A stretch of DNA of 64,000 bases. It comes from Bombus terrestris. Its lineage: Eukaryota; Arthropoda; Insecta; Hymenoptera; Apidae. Position numbers and translations under genes: made by a program. The notes below the pieces were generated by a model. The model made no database searches and was not told the origin of the DNA. It saw only the letters and a list, made by a program, of their open reading frames with translations. The stretch lies in contig NC_063275.1 in assembly GCF_910591885.1 (NCBI RefSeq), positions 19,890,501-19,954,500 of the forward strand, read 5' to 3'. The first letter of the stretch is position 1; every line of letters starts with the position of its first letter. Positions 36,291-47,150 of the stretch are shown one piece after another.

Positions 36291-36307
36291 AATGTTTGAT
36301 ATGATTT
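36257..36307. other. Junction between hairpin arm and retroelement fragment
   Basis: Short AT-rich sequence with no recognisable end motif for either neighbour. It marks the point where the GTSF1-like homology stops and the minus-strand open frame region begins. Confidence 0.4.
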
Positions 36308-37072
36308 TTAAGAATTAACGATGAAGCTATATGTAAAGTACCTTTTTCTTTTGTAATCGTAAAATGTCGGTATTTCGTTTTGCTTTTTTTTTTTCTCTTT
36401 TTTATTATTGGATTCTTGGAACGCCTCGGCCCAGGAAGTGTCGTTATACATCTCGTCAGTTTCACAAAGGCAAGTGAAAGTCGCATGTGGATGCGTTATG
36501 GATGGGTGACGGAAGCCTATGGTTGATTGGAGGACAGGGCTGCCCCCGCTGAACCATCCGTATCGTGCCTTTTTGATGATGCCTGGTGGTTGTACCGGCG
36601 TGGTCCAACTATCCGCAAAAGACAAAATCAGCGATTTGTCCGACGTAGTGATTTGTGGCTTTAGCGGACAAGGGTTGAGCTCCGAAAGGGTGTTCGGAAA
36701 ACCAGCGAGGTTAATTGAGTGATCCACCTTGAACGCCACAGTGAAAGCAGCGCATAAAATATTTTGTTTCGGGTCAATCGTCGGAGTGGTCATCTCGGCG
36801 ATGGTGTAGGTGACGTCTTCACTTCCTGTCCAGCAGAATAATTCTCCGATGTCTGGGTCTGTCGTAGATTTCGACTCAAGATTGACCTCAGTGTCATTGA
36901 AGGGATTTAACTCTTTATTCTCTACGTTATGAATTACAGTTACCGGGCATCCTGTAACGTGTTCGTAGAGATTAAGAACTGCGACGGCTTGTCGCCTGAT
37001 GAGGTTTTCTCTGTTCTCCGGTCCAGAGGATCTTGAGCGACTGGCTGATTCAAGGCGTTTTGTGGCGTTGAA
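36308..37072 (-). CDS. Unrecognised 254-codon open frame downstream of an LTR
   Basis: The minus strand is free of stops from 37072 (just after TGA at 37075-37073) to a stop at 36310-36308. The first ATG is at 36793, so an ATG-started product would be 161 aa. GC content and codon variety are well above the flanks, which suggests real coding ancestry. The product has ENLIRRQAVAVLNLYEHVTG near residue 25, several Cys-containing patches (TGCP, LFCW, LCAAF, PCPLKP, TCLC), a PTIDPKQNI block, and SFADSWTTPV then RYGWFSGGSPVL. It ends in a lysine-rich low-complexity tail. I do not recognise the family. Position behind an LTR and primer site suggests a retroelement structural protein or another sequence captured or inserted there. 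It could be a truncated remnant. Confidence 0.5.
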   Translation of the reverse strand, partial: FNATKRLESASRSRSSGPENRENLIRRQAVAVLNLYEHVTGCPVTVIHNVENKELNPFNDTEVNLESKSTTDPDIGELFCWTGSEDVTYTIAEMTTPTIDPKQNILCAAFTVAFKVDHSINLAGFPNTLSELNPCPLKPQITTSDKSLILSFADSWTTPVQPPGIIKKARYGWFSGGSPVLQSTIGFRHPSITHPHATFTCLCETDEMYNDTSWAEAFQESNNKKEKKKKQNEIPTFYDYKRKRYFTYSFIVNS

Positions 37073-37330
37073 TCAGATGTTGTCCTTTGCTGGCGTCGGC
37101 ATGATTAGTAATGTAGCTAGATTGAAGTTGCTCTAACCTTTTATTTGTTAAATGTACAGCTACGGCGGAACGCTGCCTGGGAGCGTGTCTCGACCAATGG
37201 GTTATGCCTCTTCGAAGATGACGTTCCTGACGTAACCGACTTCGATGGAGTGATAACGCTTCCGCTGCGGGACTTGATGTGATCACATGGCACTGTGAGG
37301 TCACTGATGCGTACACTTTTCACTGGCACG
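37073..37330 (-). mobile_element. LTR retrotransposon leader and degraded gag-like start
   Basis: This is the sequence between the primer-site-like block and the long open frame, read on the minus strand. Open pieces in different frames (37050-37316, 37141-37395) include RSAVAVHLTNKRLEQLQSSY, which is compatible with a helical gag-like segment but is not diagnostic. Stops and frame changes show decay. Superfamily is not assigned from this alone. Confidence 0.4.
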
Positions 37331-37350
37331 TAATCCGATTCGAAGGACCA
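37331..37350 (-). other. Primer-binding-site-like block next to LTR
   Basis: On the minus strand the block TGGTCCTTCGAATCGGATTA follows the LTR end ...TTTACA directly. Starting with TGG, the complement of a tRNA CCA tail, and lying immediately downstream of the LTR, it fits a primer-binding site. A TGGTCCTTCGA-type block at this place is, as I recall, seen in insect BEL/Pao-like elements; this is a hint only. Confidence 0.5.
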
Positions 37351-38171
37351 TGTAAATTCGACCAATCGCAAGCAGACGCAATCGTGAAGAAACACGCCAA
37401 CGGGAGTCGTAAATTCCCCTTACGATTATAATAATCGACGCCGTGAATAAATCGATCCCCTGATTTCCGTTGAGATGTCCCACAACTTTACACTGATCAC
37501 TTTATACCGTTGCTTAAGATACAGGTGACGAAGAAAATTACTCGTTGATGAGTGAATCCGTGTAGATGTTGACTGATCTGAAGACCGAGATCGAGCTCGA
37601 GTAGATAGATGATCTTCGAAGATGTCTTGAGGTTGAGAGTATTCAAAATGAGATAGAACTGCTTGAATGTTTAGTTGATATAGACTCCCGATGATAGACT
37701 ATTCTGTCGTTCCAAGAACAAGTTGACAAGACTAGAGGAATGTAGTGACTGCTCTGTAGTTTGGAGAATAAGTTGATTGTTCTACAGGTTCGAGAACAAG
37801 TATAGTTGACCCTCTTGATGGCGTAGAAGCAGTAGAAGCTGTATAGATGATGTGACTGCTCTGTAGTGATGACAGCAAGTCTAGAGGGATGTAGAAGTTG
37901 AGTTGACCCTCCTGTTGTCGCAGAAGCAGTGAATTTCGTTCTTGTATGATTCCGGAGGAAAGTTCGGTAAGGGTGTGCCCTATGAACGAAGAACGCGGAT
38001 TCGTTGCTCACACTTTTAGTTAGGAAAGTAAGGGTAACGATCCTCGATGCCGATTGGTTATGACCAACGTTAGAAATGGAAATAGGAGAAAGAAGCTTCA
38101 TGGGCGACATTGTTTTTGGAAAAAGCAGCTTTTCCATTAGGCAAATATTCCGTTATTCCCATTAAGTAATT
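37351..38171 (-). mobile_element. LTR of a retrotransposon, minus orientation
   Basis: Its reverse complement aligns with 41490-42224 over most of its length. Shared blocks include ACTAAAAGTGT, GGGCACACCCTTA, TCACTGCTTCTGCGA, TCTATCATCGGGAGTC, TTCAAGCAGTTCTATCTCA, GTGTAAAGTTGTGGGA and GGCGTCGATTATTATAATCG. It ends ...TTTACA and is followed by the primer-site-like block, so this is the 5' LTR of a leftward-reading element; no 3' LTR is seen. Within it, words such as TGACTGCTCTGTAGT, CTAGAGG-ATGTAG and GTTGACCCTC occur twice, showing an internal duplication of about 100 bp. Relative to the other LTR it carries extra sequence near 38045-38120. The outer start is uncertain. Confidence 0.75.
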
Positions 38172-38201
38172 ACCTGCTTTCTTCGTAATTTGAAGAATGT
38201 A

Positions 38202-38273
38202 CAATAAACCTAAGGATTAAAGGTTCCTACAAACTAATGAGACTCGGTTTATGGTGGGGCCTTAGGTTTATTG
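38202..38273. repeat. Perfect 14-bp inverted repeat
   Basis: CAATAAACCTAAGG at 38202-38215 faces CCTTAGGTTTATTG at 38260-38273 with a 44-bp loop. It sits just outside the start of the minus-oriented LTR. It could be a tiny TIR element or a stem-loop. No clear target duplication is visible. Confidence 0.7.
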
Positions 38274-39145
38274 AGGGTTTCTCTAACGGTGCTTGGGCCT
38301 TAACGGACAGACAATGAAGAACGTCGTACGGACGAATTATTTTTACACAATTATTTTTAAACAAAAATTTTATTTTTCATTCAGTTGAACAGAATATACT
38401 AACTATCTTTTACGAGAAATTTTGTGTTATCATATGTAATGATTTCTAAAATATTGAAAGTGACAAAGATTATATACTTTATATCTGTGGTACTTTAAAA
38501 ATCGCGACCAGTTTAAAAAATACGATTTATAATCTTCCTTCGAATAAACCCGAGTAAAATTGTTGATGTAGAGCAATGTAAATTGAATATCGTTTCAGTA
38601 ATGAAAACGTCTCCACGTTAAAATGCTCAATTCTTCATGCACAGTCTCATGACTGAGAGAATAATTTACGGAAAGAGTAATTATGAATGTAAGTTGGACT
38701 TTAATGTATGAGCTTGTTACTTATTAAGCGTTTTCACTCTTGGTGAAAGCAATTTCGTTCAAACAGAGATTAAAAATAGAATGACTCACCTACAAGGGAC
38801 AGCCAGCAATTAAATGTTACATTTTAATCGTCAAAGAACTGTCGTAAATCTTTATTAAACTTTAAAACATATTGATTTAACAGTCGATGAATCTTCAAAA
38901 ATAAAATAAATATTTTTCGATCGAATAGTGTTACTTTCATTCAGAATATTTATTCAATCATAACAGTAATCACTAAAAAAAAAGAAGAAAAAAAAAACCA
39001 GATGAAATAAAGATAATTAAATACGAAAAAATTTACATACGTTATATATGGACATGAACTATCTAAAACTCTAATAAAATAATTGTCTGTAAACAAAATT
39101 ATTAAAATAATAGTTTCCAAATTATCTAGTAAATTTCCACTTATA
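38274..39145. other. AT-rich spacer
   Basis: No gene or repeat recognised; an A-rich run lies at 38977-38998. Confidence 0.45.
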
Positions 39146-39361
39146 TTAGATTATCCGAAAAGTGTCTTTTTTTTTTACAGACACGTCTTTTACAACGATG
39201 CATCTTTATACAAACATGAAACCTAATCTGTCGAACGTTGCGATCTTTATTTTGATAGAACAAAATGGATCATACGTAATTCGATAAAATAATATAAAAC
39301 GAAAAATATTGTGCATGCATTATTTCCTTATAAAACGAATGAAACTTTTCGGACGACCTAA
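39146..39361 (+). mobile_element. Mariner-derived MITE with TA target duplication
   Basis: The left end reads TTAGATTATCCGAAAAGTGTC from 39146. The right end read on the minus strand from 39361 is TTAGGTCGTCCGAAAAGTTTC. TA flanks both sides (39144-39145 and 39362-39363). The element is 216 bp, too short for a transposase. Just before the right terminus, at 39253-39288, an open piece ends ILIEQNGSYVIR-stop, which matches the usual mariner transposase C-terminus (IEQNG-Y-I). So this is an internally deleted mariner of a different subfamily from the other two relics in the window. Confidence 0.8.
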
Positions 39362-41442
39362 TATTACACAATTGATAAAAAAAAAAAAAGAAGCATAACA
39401 CATTAAATACAATTATTAAAGGTTCATATTTATTTCTTGCTCTCGCATAAATTTTCGTCTTTTATATTGTGATTTACGACCCATATAAGGGACCGTGTGT
39501 GAATTGCATACGTATAGGATGCACAATATGTAATTGTCGTGCCTTTCGACTCCATACTTATGCCAAAGATAAAGGTGTCGGATAAATGTTAGCATTCACG
39601 CGATGACCGGGTAAAGGAAAGGAAGATAAGGACATTTACAAATTTGAAATCAGAAACACGGAACTCATATGCAGGCATCCTTTGATCGTGTACACGACCA
39701 GGTCGCTTTCTCGAAAATTAAGGATCTGAAAATATTCGCGGTTTTGATCACAATCATTTTGCGGTCGATCGTTCTTCAACCCGTCATTATACCGTACCGT
39801 ACAAAACAAGTACACATACATATCTCTCGTTCCGAATAAAGGCGTTCGTTGATTTCTTGCGACTGAAGCTCGTTACGCGCTTAACCCCGCCTTGAACAGG
39901 CATTCTTTCTCGATTTGAATTCTCGGTTTTTGTACGTTCTCACAGTCCTTTCCACCTCCTTACACACCTCATTTATTTCTTCAAGTTTTATATCTTTGTT
40001 ACCGTTTAACGTTAGATGGGGAATATCATTCGTTGAACTTCTGAAGATTATTCCGAGAAAACAATCTCTTCGTATCTTTTTTAATTTCTACATTTTCTAC
40101 ATTCTCATAGTCGTTACCATCTTCCTACGTACGTACGTGATTTATTTAGTGAATGTTTTATGTTTTTATTAGCGTATAATATTGAATTGTAAATATCATT
40201 TATAAGAAGCAGTAAAGTGGTGAGATTAAAATAATCTTGGTATTTTGGAAAATTATTTCATTTACTCTTACATTTTTGGTAATTTTCTTCTTTATAAGTA
40301 ACTGATAGTACGATTAGAATCTTGACTTTTTTAGAATAGACCTCAAATCAACGTAATAATATCAATTGGTATTTTTAATCCTTCGCAAATCGAATCGCAT
40401 CGATGCATAGAAGACAAGATAAGAGGTAACCCGATTTGTAAATGAAATAAATGGAAACCAATGTGTTTACGTAGAATGAAGATACTCCACGAATCAAAGA
40501 AATCACAGTTTCATACTATTTCCCATTACCACTTACGAGAAAATATTTCCCTCGTACATATATATTACACAACACGAATACATTAACCTCCTAAGGTTAA
40601 TATAACATGCAAAATACAAATCAACTGAAACATCGTAATCTGATAAAACATACACGCGATTACCAACAAATATCACTGATATAAATCTAAAAATAAATGT
40701 AACGTTATCTGTTATAACAGCGAATACGCTAATCAGAGAAACGCCGACACTTGATCAGTTTCACCTAATGCAAAAGAAATGTTTTCTCAATCGCGGAGTT
40801 TCCCTAAACCACAGAGGCTGAAACAAGCGGCACAGAAAGCGATTAACCTACTACCAGTTTATTATCCGCGCAGTTGAAACGCTTCGAACCTTTAAGTACA
40901 ATATATTAGCGCGCGTTTACGTTTAATCGTACGATTGCTCAACCGGTCGACGCATTACGAGGCGGCGCGGCAGCGTACGAGAGGGAAAATTAATTCAACG
41001 ACGGGAGATTTATGGGCGAACGCGGAAGATAAAATTACCTTGGTCAGATTATATTTTATTGCGTATCGCGGAGGTGTCAAGAAGGGTTGCGCTCGTTGCG
41101 TCGCGAGCGAAACTATAAAATGGAAATAACGCGTGTACTAAACTAAACACGCGCGATCCACATTTGCATAATACCAGCTCCGTACACGTAATTGATTTTG
41201 TGCTTGAGCATTCGGTATATCAGTGTTAACATGCGTCGTGTCACGGAAGAAATAAAAGTCTCCAGACGATCTGAAAGTTTTTGTTTCTTTCCTGGTGCAC
41301 CGTTTCAATCGGTTACAAATCACTTCGATCAATTACATGTTGATGATTTTAAAGTTTCTTTATTTTTGTTATTTTACAATGTAACTTGAGATCGTTTGTG
41401 CTATCTTTCTGTAGTAAATGAATTTATTATATGAGTAGATTA
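39362..41442. other. Non-coding stretch with CpG-rich pocket
   Basis: AT-rich, with a CpG-richer pocket at 40890-41170. Frames at 39636-39821, 39915-40172, 40935-41129 and 41138-41389 carry no motif. A (TACG)3-like palindromic run TACGTACGTACGT lies near 40127-40139. Confidence 0.45.
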
Positions 41443-41493
41443 AAGAGTATTTACAATATTAAGAGTATTTACGCTCTTACAAAGAGTATTTAC
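41443..41493 (+). repeat. Three copies of AAGAGTATTTAC
   Basis: The 12-base word starts at 41443, 41461 and 41482. The third copy runs into the start of the solo LTR homology. Spacing is 18 and 21 bp. It may be a small local duplication at the insertion edge. Confidence 0.8.
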
Positions 41494-42224
41494 CTAATGG
41501 GAAAAACAGAATAGTTGCCTAACGGAAAAGCTAATCGGCATCGCGATCCTAACTAAAAGTGTAAACAACGAATTCGCGTTCTTAGTTCAAAGGGCACACC
41601 CTTATCGAGCCTTCTCCGTAATCACACAAGAACGCAATTCACTGCTTCTGCGATAACAAGAGGGTCAACTCGACTTCTACGTCCCTCTAGACTTGCTCTC
41701 ATCACTATAGAGCAATCACGTCAACTGTACTGTTCCTACTGCTTCTATTGCTTCTATGCCATCAGGAGAGTCAACTCTACTGATTCTCATAACCAAAGAA
41801 CAGTCAACTTCAACACTCACTTGTTTTTGGAACGACAGAACAGTCTATCATCGGGAGTCTATATCAACTGAACATTCAAGCAGTTCTATCTCAGTTCGAA
41901 TACTCTCAACCTCAAAACTTCTTTGAAGACCTATCTACCCAGATCAGTCAACATATCTATACGGATTCTCTCATCTACGAGTAATCCTCTTCTTCGTCAC
42001 CTGTATACTAAGCAACGGCGTCAACTCATCAGTGTAAAGTTGTGGGAAATATATATTTTATAACCCTGTTAATCGCAGCGTTATACCAACTCAACCACCC
42101 CTATTATCTCAACGGAAATCAAGGGATCGATCTATTCGCGGCGTCGATTATTATAATCGTAACGGGAATTTACGACTCCCGTTGACGTGTTTCCTCGCGA
42201 TTACCTCTCCCCGCGAAAATACAC
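41490..42224 (+). mobile_element. Solo LTR of the same family, plus orientation
   Basis: It is homologous to the reverse complement of 37351-38171, beginning with the CTAATGGGAA-AAC block and ending near GCGAAAATACA. No primer-site block, internal region or second LTR follows, so it looks like a solo LTR left by recombination. Identity is around 80% by eye with several indels, so the two copies are not from one recent event. The last roughly 10 bases of the other copy before its terminal ACA are missing here. Confidence 0.75.
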
Positions 42225-45200
42225 TTATTATTAGTGAAAAATGACAATTAAGTTTCAAATTCCAGGATTTGCTTGTAGATTGTATGGACATTGTTCATGA
42301 TATAAATTTTATTAATGTATGTATAGATGCCAAGAAATATCTTAAATAAAGAAAAACCATTTATGAAATATTTTATTTTAGAAAAATAGGAATCATTGTA
42401 TTCTGAACTACGTGAGAGTTATTGACGAATCATCTTTAAAAGTAAGTAAAAATAAAGCCTAACCCCTACCTTAATAATGCAAAATTCTCCATCACGAGAA
42501 ACATATTCGTAACTGCTTCAGCATGCAGAATAAAAAGCGAAGTTTCAAATTAATGTCACTAAATAACAAAAAGTTAATAACCACGCCACTCCGCTTCGAA
42601 AAAGTGAAAGGAAACTCCACCACAAATTTTTGCACTCAAAATGTGTAATTGGTCCCCTGTCCCACTTAATTTGAGAAAAAAGGAAGAACGAACCGATATC
42701 TGTTTCGAAGGAAACAGCTTATAACACTTTATGTGGCTCGCTCTCTACATACCTTGATTCGTTTAACGAAAATTTTACCGTAAATGACTGCCACGGATCG
42801 AATAATATGACAACTACAATCCACACGACATAGTTATGTCAAAATATTTGAATATCGCTACAATATTTGCATTCATATAGTAATATTCTGTATGCATATT
42901 ACTTTTATTTTTTATTCGTAATTTATTTTATATTCTGTGTTCATATCAAACAATTCGGTTTGTCGTATCAAGAAATAGGATTATTCGCCAGTTTCCAGCC
43001 TTGTTTTCTACAATAGACAAGATATTGTATTTTGTGAATGTTAACATAGGGCGTAAACACGTAGGTTATTTTTAAAAATCAATTATACGTCGATTCTAAA
43101 TAAACGTTGGCAAACAGCACGTGGTAAATTCGTTCTTCGGCATCGATATTCATTATTCGTACTTTCCTGCAACCCTCGAGTTTGCATTCCAATACAGCAT
43201 GCATAAAACCAACGTTAGCCCGATAGATGTAAAACAACAGAGAGAAATGAATGTACATGGAAATTGTTTTCGACACTGGTATTCGTTGTTAAAAATAGAA
43301 AACTAACAAACATTTATATGGCAACACAAAATTACGAATATGATATATCTCCGTGAAAATGAATTTTTTTTGTAAAATAATGCGAGTGGACTTAAAAAAT
43401 TGTACAACTAATATTCTTCTCTTTTACAGTTAAACGCAACTAACGTAGCAGTCGATTTTCCCATATTTACTAAAAGAAAATTTATTACTAAAAAGTTTAC
43501 TACTAAAGAAGATTTATTAAAAAGAAAAAATTAAAATCTTACGATTTTTATCTTAACCATATAAGTTCGTGATTTCCGACCGCCAAAGAACTTTTCGAAC
43601 ACGCGATATCTGACTACTTAATCAGAGACAGTGACTTCTTTTCCCTTCGATTATCAAATTTATTAAAGGACAGTGGCCACCCGGTGTGAATGTTCTGTCT
43701 TGAATCAAGTACAATTTATCTTTTGCTGTGTCACAGAATTTTAATTATTACTTTATGTGTGTTACGAAACGAAAAAGGTCGAAAATCGCTGATATACGTA
43801 ATGAAACTTAAGAACTTACTTTCCACTTATAACGATCCTTTATTTCAAGCAAGTAATACTTGAAGATGCTGAACTTAAAGCGGAGAATCGTAGCCAGACG
43901 ACTTTTCAGGTTGGCGAGAGCACTTGTACCTGTGCCAGGACCTCTCGTGTCAGTTCCGGCAATCTGCCTAATTATACGTTGCATTATACATTACACGCGT
44001 TCGCGTGCACGCCTCGCTATAAGGATAAACCGTTGTTGATCGCGGCTTTCTCACGAACTTACCTCTCTTGTCTGTTAGTTCGATCGATCTGTTCATACCA
44101 CTCTTTCCCTCTTGTTCGTTATCTCTACCAGAGGAAGACGAAAGCTTGACGTTGGTCGATCAAACCGACCGTCACGGAACATAGCAACGATGGGGAACGA
44201 TCGAGTAGAAAAATGATTTCGTTGGAGTCGCAGTTAGACACGGGAAAAAGTGGCAGCTAGCTATCGGCTGAGGTTAGCAGGCAATGAAAAATGGTTGTTC
44301 CATTCACGGAGTGGAAATTGATACAAGTAGGGATACAAGATTGATTGATGCAATATTGATGGAGAATTTAATCTATTAAAAAGATATAATTATGTGATCC
44401 ATTTTCCATGCTGTGTGAGATCATTGAATATACAGTGCTTGGGTTATCAACATTTATGCGGCTTTTTCGGCATTTCTCAGAAAAAATCCACAATGCAAAC
44501 AATTAATAACCATCATGGTAAATATATAAACTTACATACATATGCCAACTATATAATAGATCGATACATCAATATGTATCATAATAAACATAATATCTAA
44601 ATGTAAGGGAAAGTTATTCAACAAATTTATACCTTGTATATATTTATATTTATACTTTTATGCAAACCGCGGGACCATGCCATCAAGTTTAATAACTTCT
44701 GTACGGCAGGCGTTTAAACGTGTGGTTTTAAAATTAAAAATATGGAGATAAAGATACCATCTGCTTACATGTTTTATCCTCGATCGACAATCTAGTAAAT
44801 TTCGCCAGCATAAACATTTTATTGGCGTTTGATGCGTCCCGATTTCGACACGAGTCGATCGATAAATTAAAATGAATTAACCGTGATTTATGAAAGAACA
44901 CGAGCGACGTTGGCAAAGTATAGTCTTGGATCTCGTTGCTGGTTGAGATCTCGATCGGATCAAAGGAAAAGCGATCCTACGCACTGGAATCTGTGCACGT
45001 GCACCTGCATGTGCACTTGCTGCACTCGCGTTTGAGCACAGCGGATACCGATGCGCCCGACCACGATTTTTCGATCGGTGCAAGCACAAATTATACGCAA
45101 TTTGCATAACTGTACCCGTAAATCTTCTCGCGAAAGATGTGAACGACGCATCGATAATCGGCGCACGGTTATCCAAAAACGATTCATTTAATTAACCACA

Positions 45201-46661
45201 ACGACCGATCTGCGGAAACTTGTATGCAAAGTGTTGCACGGTTTATAAGAATTTGACACTTCCTGAATGTAAACAAAAGTCGCGAAAAGAGAAAGAGAGT
45301 CTAAAATTATATGTTAAATATTGAGAAGGTATTTGCATTTATTCGGTGATTTCTTAAAAATTGTCTAGTTTATTGGATACCTAAACGACTAATTTATCTT
45401 TTAATTTATTACATCGATTAAGAGAGACCTACGTATGAATACCAGTAAAATTTGTAATAATTAAAGATTTCAGTAAATTTTACGCTCTTTGCTTGGCTAT
45501 AACTGACATTTCCTCTGCTTTGACATCTTTAGATGTTATTATTAGAATTACTTCAATGAAAAATTGTTCTATAAATTATAATCAAAATGATTCATCTTCT
45601 TAATGAATTTTTGTTATGATAATTTCATTCGTTTCATCGTTATCTGTATTCACAGGAACAATTACTATATTATTATGTAACTAAACATCCCGATTTACTA
45701 TTTCAATTACAATACAGATCATGTGATTATGAAGATTGTTAGTAGAAGCTTCTGTTACCGCTTAAAAAATGAGTTTTGCAATTAAATTTAAAGACTTTAC
45801 TTTTAAATTGTTATTAACAAATTATTAACGACTCGATGAAAATCATAGAATTCTACTAGCTTTCGACAAACGTTAATCTGTTTCAAAAACTTTTGCAATT
45901 TGTAAGCGTTTGTCTAAGATCTCTTAAGTATTTTTGTATTGAAATTTGTCACGATTTCTCATAAAAATATATTTCTCTGCGCAGTGTTAAGAAAAGGAAA
46001 AACTATAATGAGAAATCACAGCAAGAAATGGAAAATAAACTTTCACCCACGAAAGCCAATAGTCGTTTCAACCACAAACACAAAAATGGCTGATGCAATC
46101 GAGAAACTCTGATTTCGAGGAACTTCGCATGATCGAGCATTAATAACAGTCGCATATAACTACCAGTGCAGTTCGATATACAATTTATAACCCCGTACAA
46201 GATCGCGTATCATCGATGCGTATCGATCACGTTTCGATAGTGTTCGAATAATTATTGATCTCGTCACTGACACTGGATATCTTCTTCGATCGTAAACACA
46301 GGAAGAAAATTTTGCTGGCCACCGTGAAGGGAAAAGCAGGCAACAAGCATACAAAAGCAGGCTTGGACGAGAAACGGATCCGAAACCTGTTCGATAATTA
46401 GCAAACTCGTTTTAAAGTGTCGGCTGAAAACCGGCGACATTAGCAAGGCTATAAATTACGTCGTGCATGCATAGCTGTGACTACTATTTTAGGATTTTCC
46501 GCTAGATTTCCGAGGACCTTACTGGTCCTATCCCTTTTTCTAACTGAGGAACAAATTGGCCCCCAAAGTAATGGGATCTGAAATTTTGTTATTCTTCGAT
46601 TGATACGCTTTTGAATTTTCTATACAAAGGTATGTGGCGGCACTCGACACCAATTAGTATC
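42225..46661. other. Non-coding stretch
   Basis: AT-rich, with a CpG-richer pocket at 43860-44260 and another at 44860-45200. In the second, GTGCACGTGCAC (44993-45004) is a 12-bp palindrome containing CACGTG, followed by further TGCAC words. Opposed short frames there (44877-45187) have no recognisable domain. No gene supported. Confidence 0.45.
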
Positions 46662-46809
46662 GGACGACGGCAGCACAGTGGTTAGTGACCTGTCCTGTTT
46701 TTACGACCAGGCTTTCAGGACAGAAATGGAAATATCGTACATAAGCACAGTGCAACAGCGGCTTAAATTTAAGTTACAAAAGTAATCTTTAAAAAAAAAA
46801 AAAAAAAAA
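46662..46809 (+). mobile_element. SINE-like unit with poly(A) tail
   Basis: It starts with GGCAGCACAGTGGTTAG, which resembles the tRNA-like head (A-box region) seen in insect SINEs, runs about 125 bp, and ends in an A19 tract (46791-46809). A clear B box is not visible in this unit. Assignment rests on the head, the tail and the neighbouring tRNA-like unit. Confidence 0.4.
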
Positions 46810-46944
46810 TGTGATATTGCATGTCGTACCGTCGCGTATCGGTACTTTCGCCTGAACCATCCCACAACCAGAATTCATCGCTTATTATGGAAAATACAAA
46901 TACGTAATACACAAAATCTGGTAATAATAAACAAATAAAAAAAA

Positions 46945-47150
46945 AACCAGTGGTTAGCTAACAAACGTTCGGGACCCGGGTTCATATCCCGGCGACGGTA
47001 GTCCGATTTTTCTTCCACGATACAAAAATGAGAAGAGAAGCAGCAGTACCCCGACAGCGACATTTACACACGCAACAGCACCTATCACGACCTATCCACC
47101 TCAGGTATGTGGGATAGTGTAGTGCTGGTAGGTTTTTGGTAACAGTATGA
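46945..47150 (+). mobile_element. tRNA-derived SINE-like fragment
   Basis: CCAGTGGTTAGCTAAC (46947-46962) resembles a pol III A-box region. GGGTTCATATCCC (46978-46990) resembles a B box (GGTTCRANNCC). The B box sits in a clean T arm: CCGGG (46976-46980) pairs with CCCGG (46988-46992) around the 7-base loop TTCATAT. The spacing between boxes is shorter than in a full tRNA and no acceptor stem can be formed, so it is not a tRNA gene. Sequence after it (GATTTTTCTTCCACG...) would be the SINE body. It is preceded by an A-run. Confidence 0.5.

Noticed and set aside
36519..36722. Plus-strand 67-codon frame
   Set aside because: It is the antisense of the longer 254-codon minus frame.
46945..46995. 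Functional tRNA gene
   Set aside because: T arm and B box are good but box spacing is short and there is no acceptor stem or anticodon arm; fits a SINE head better.
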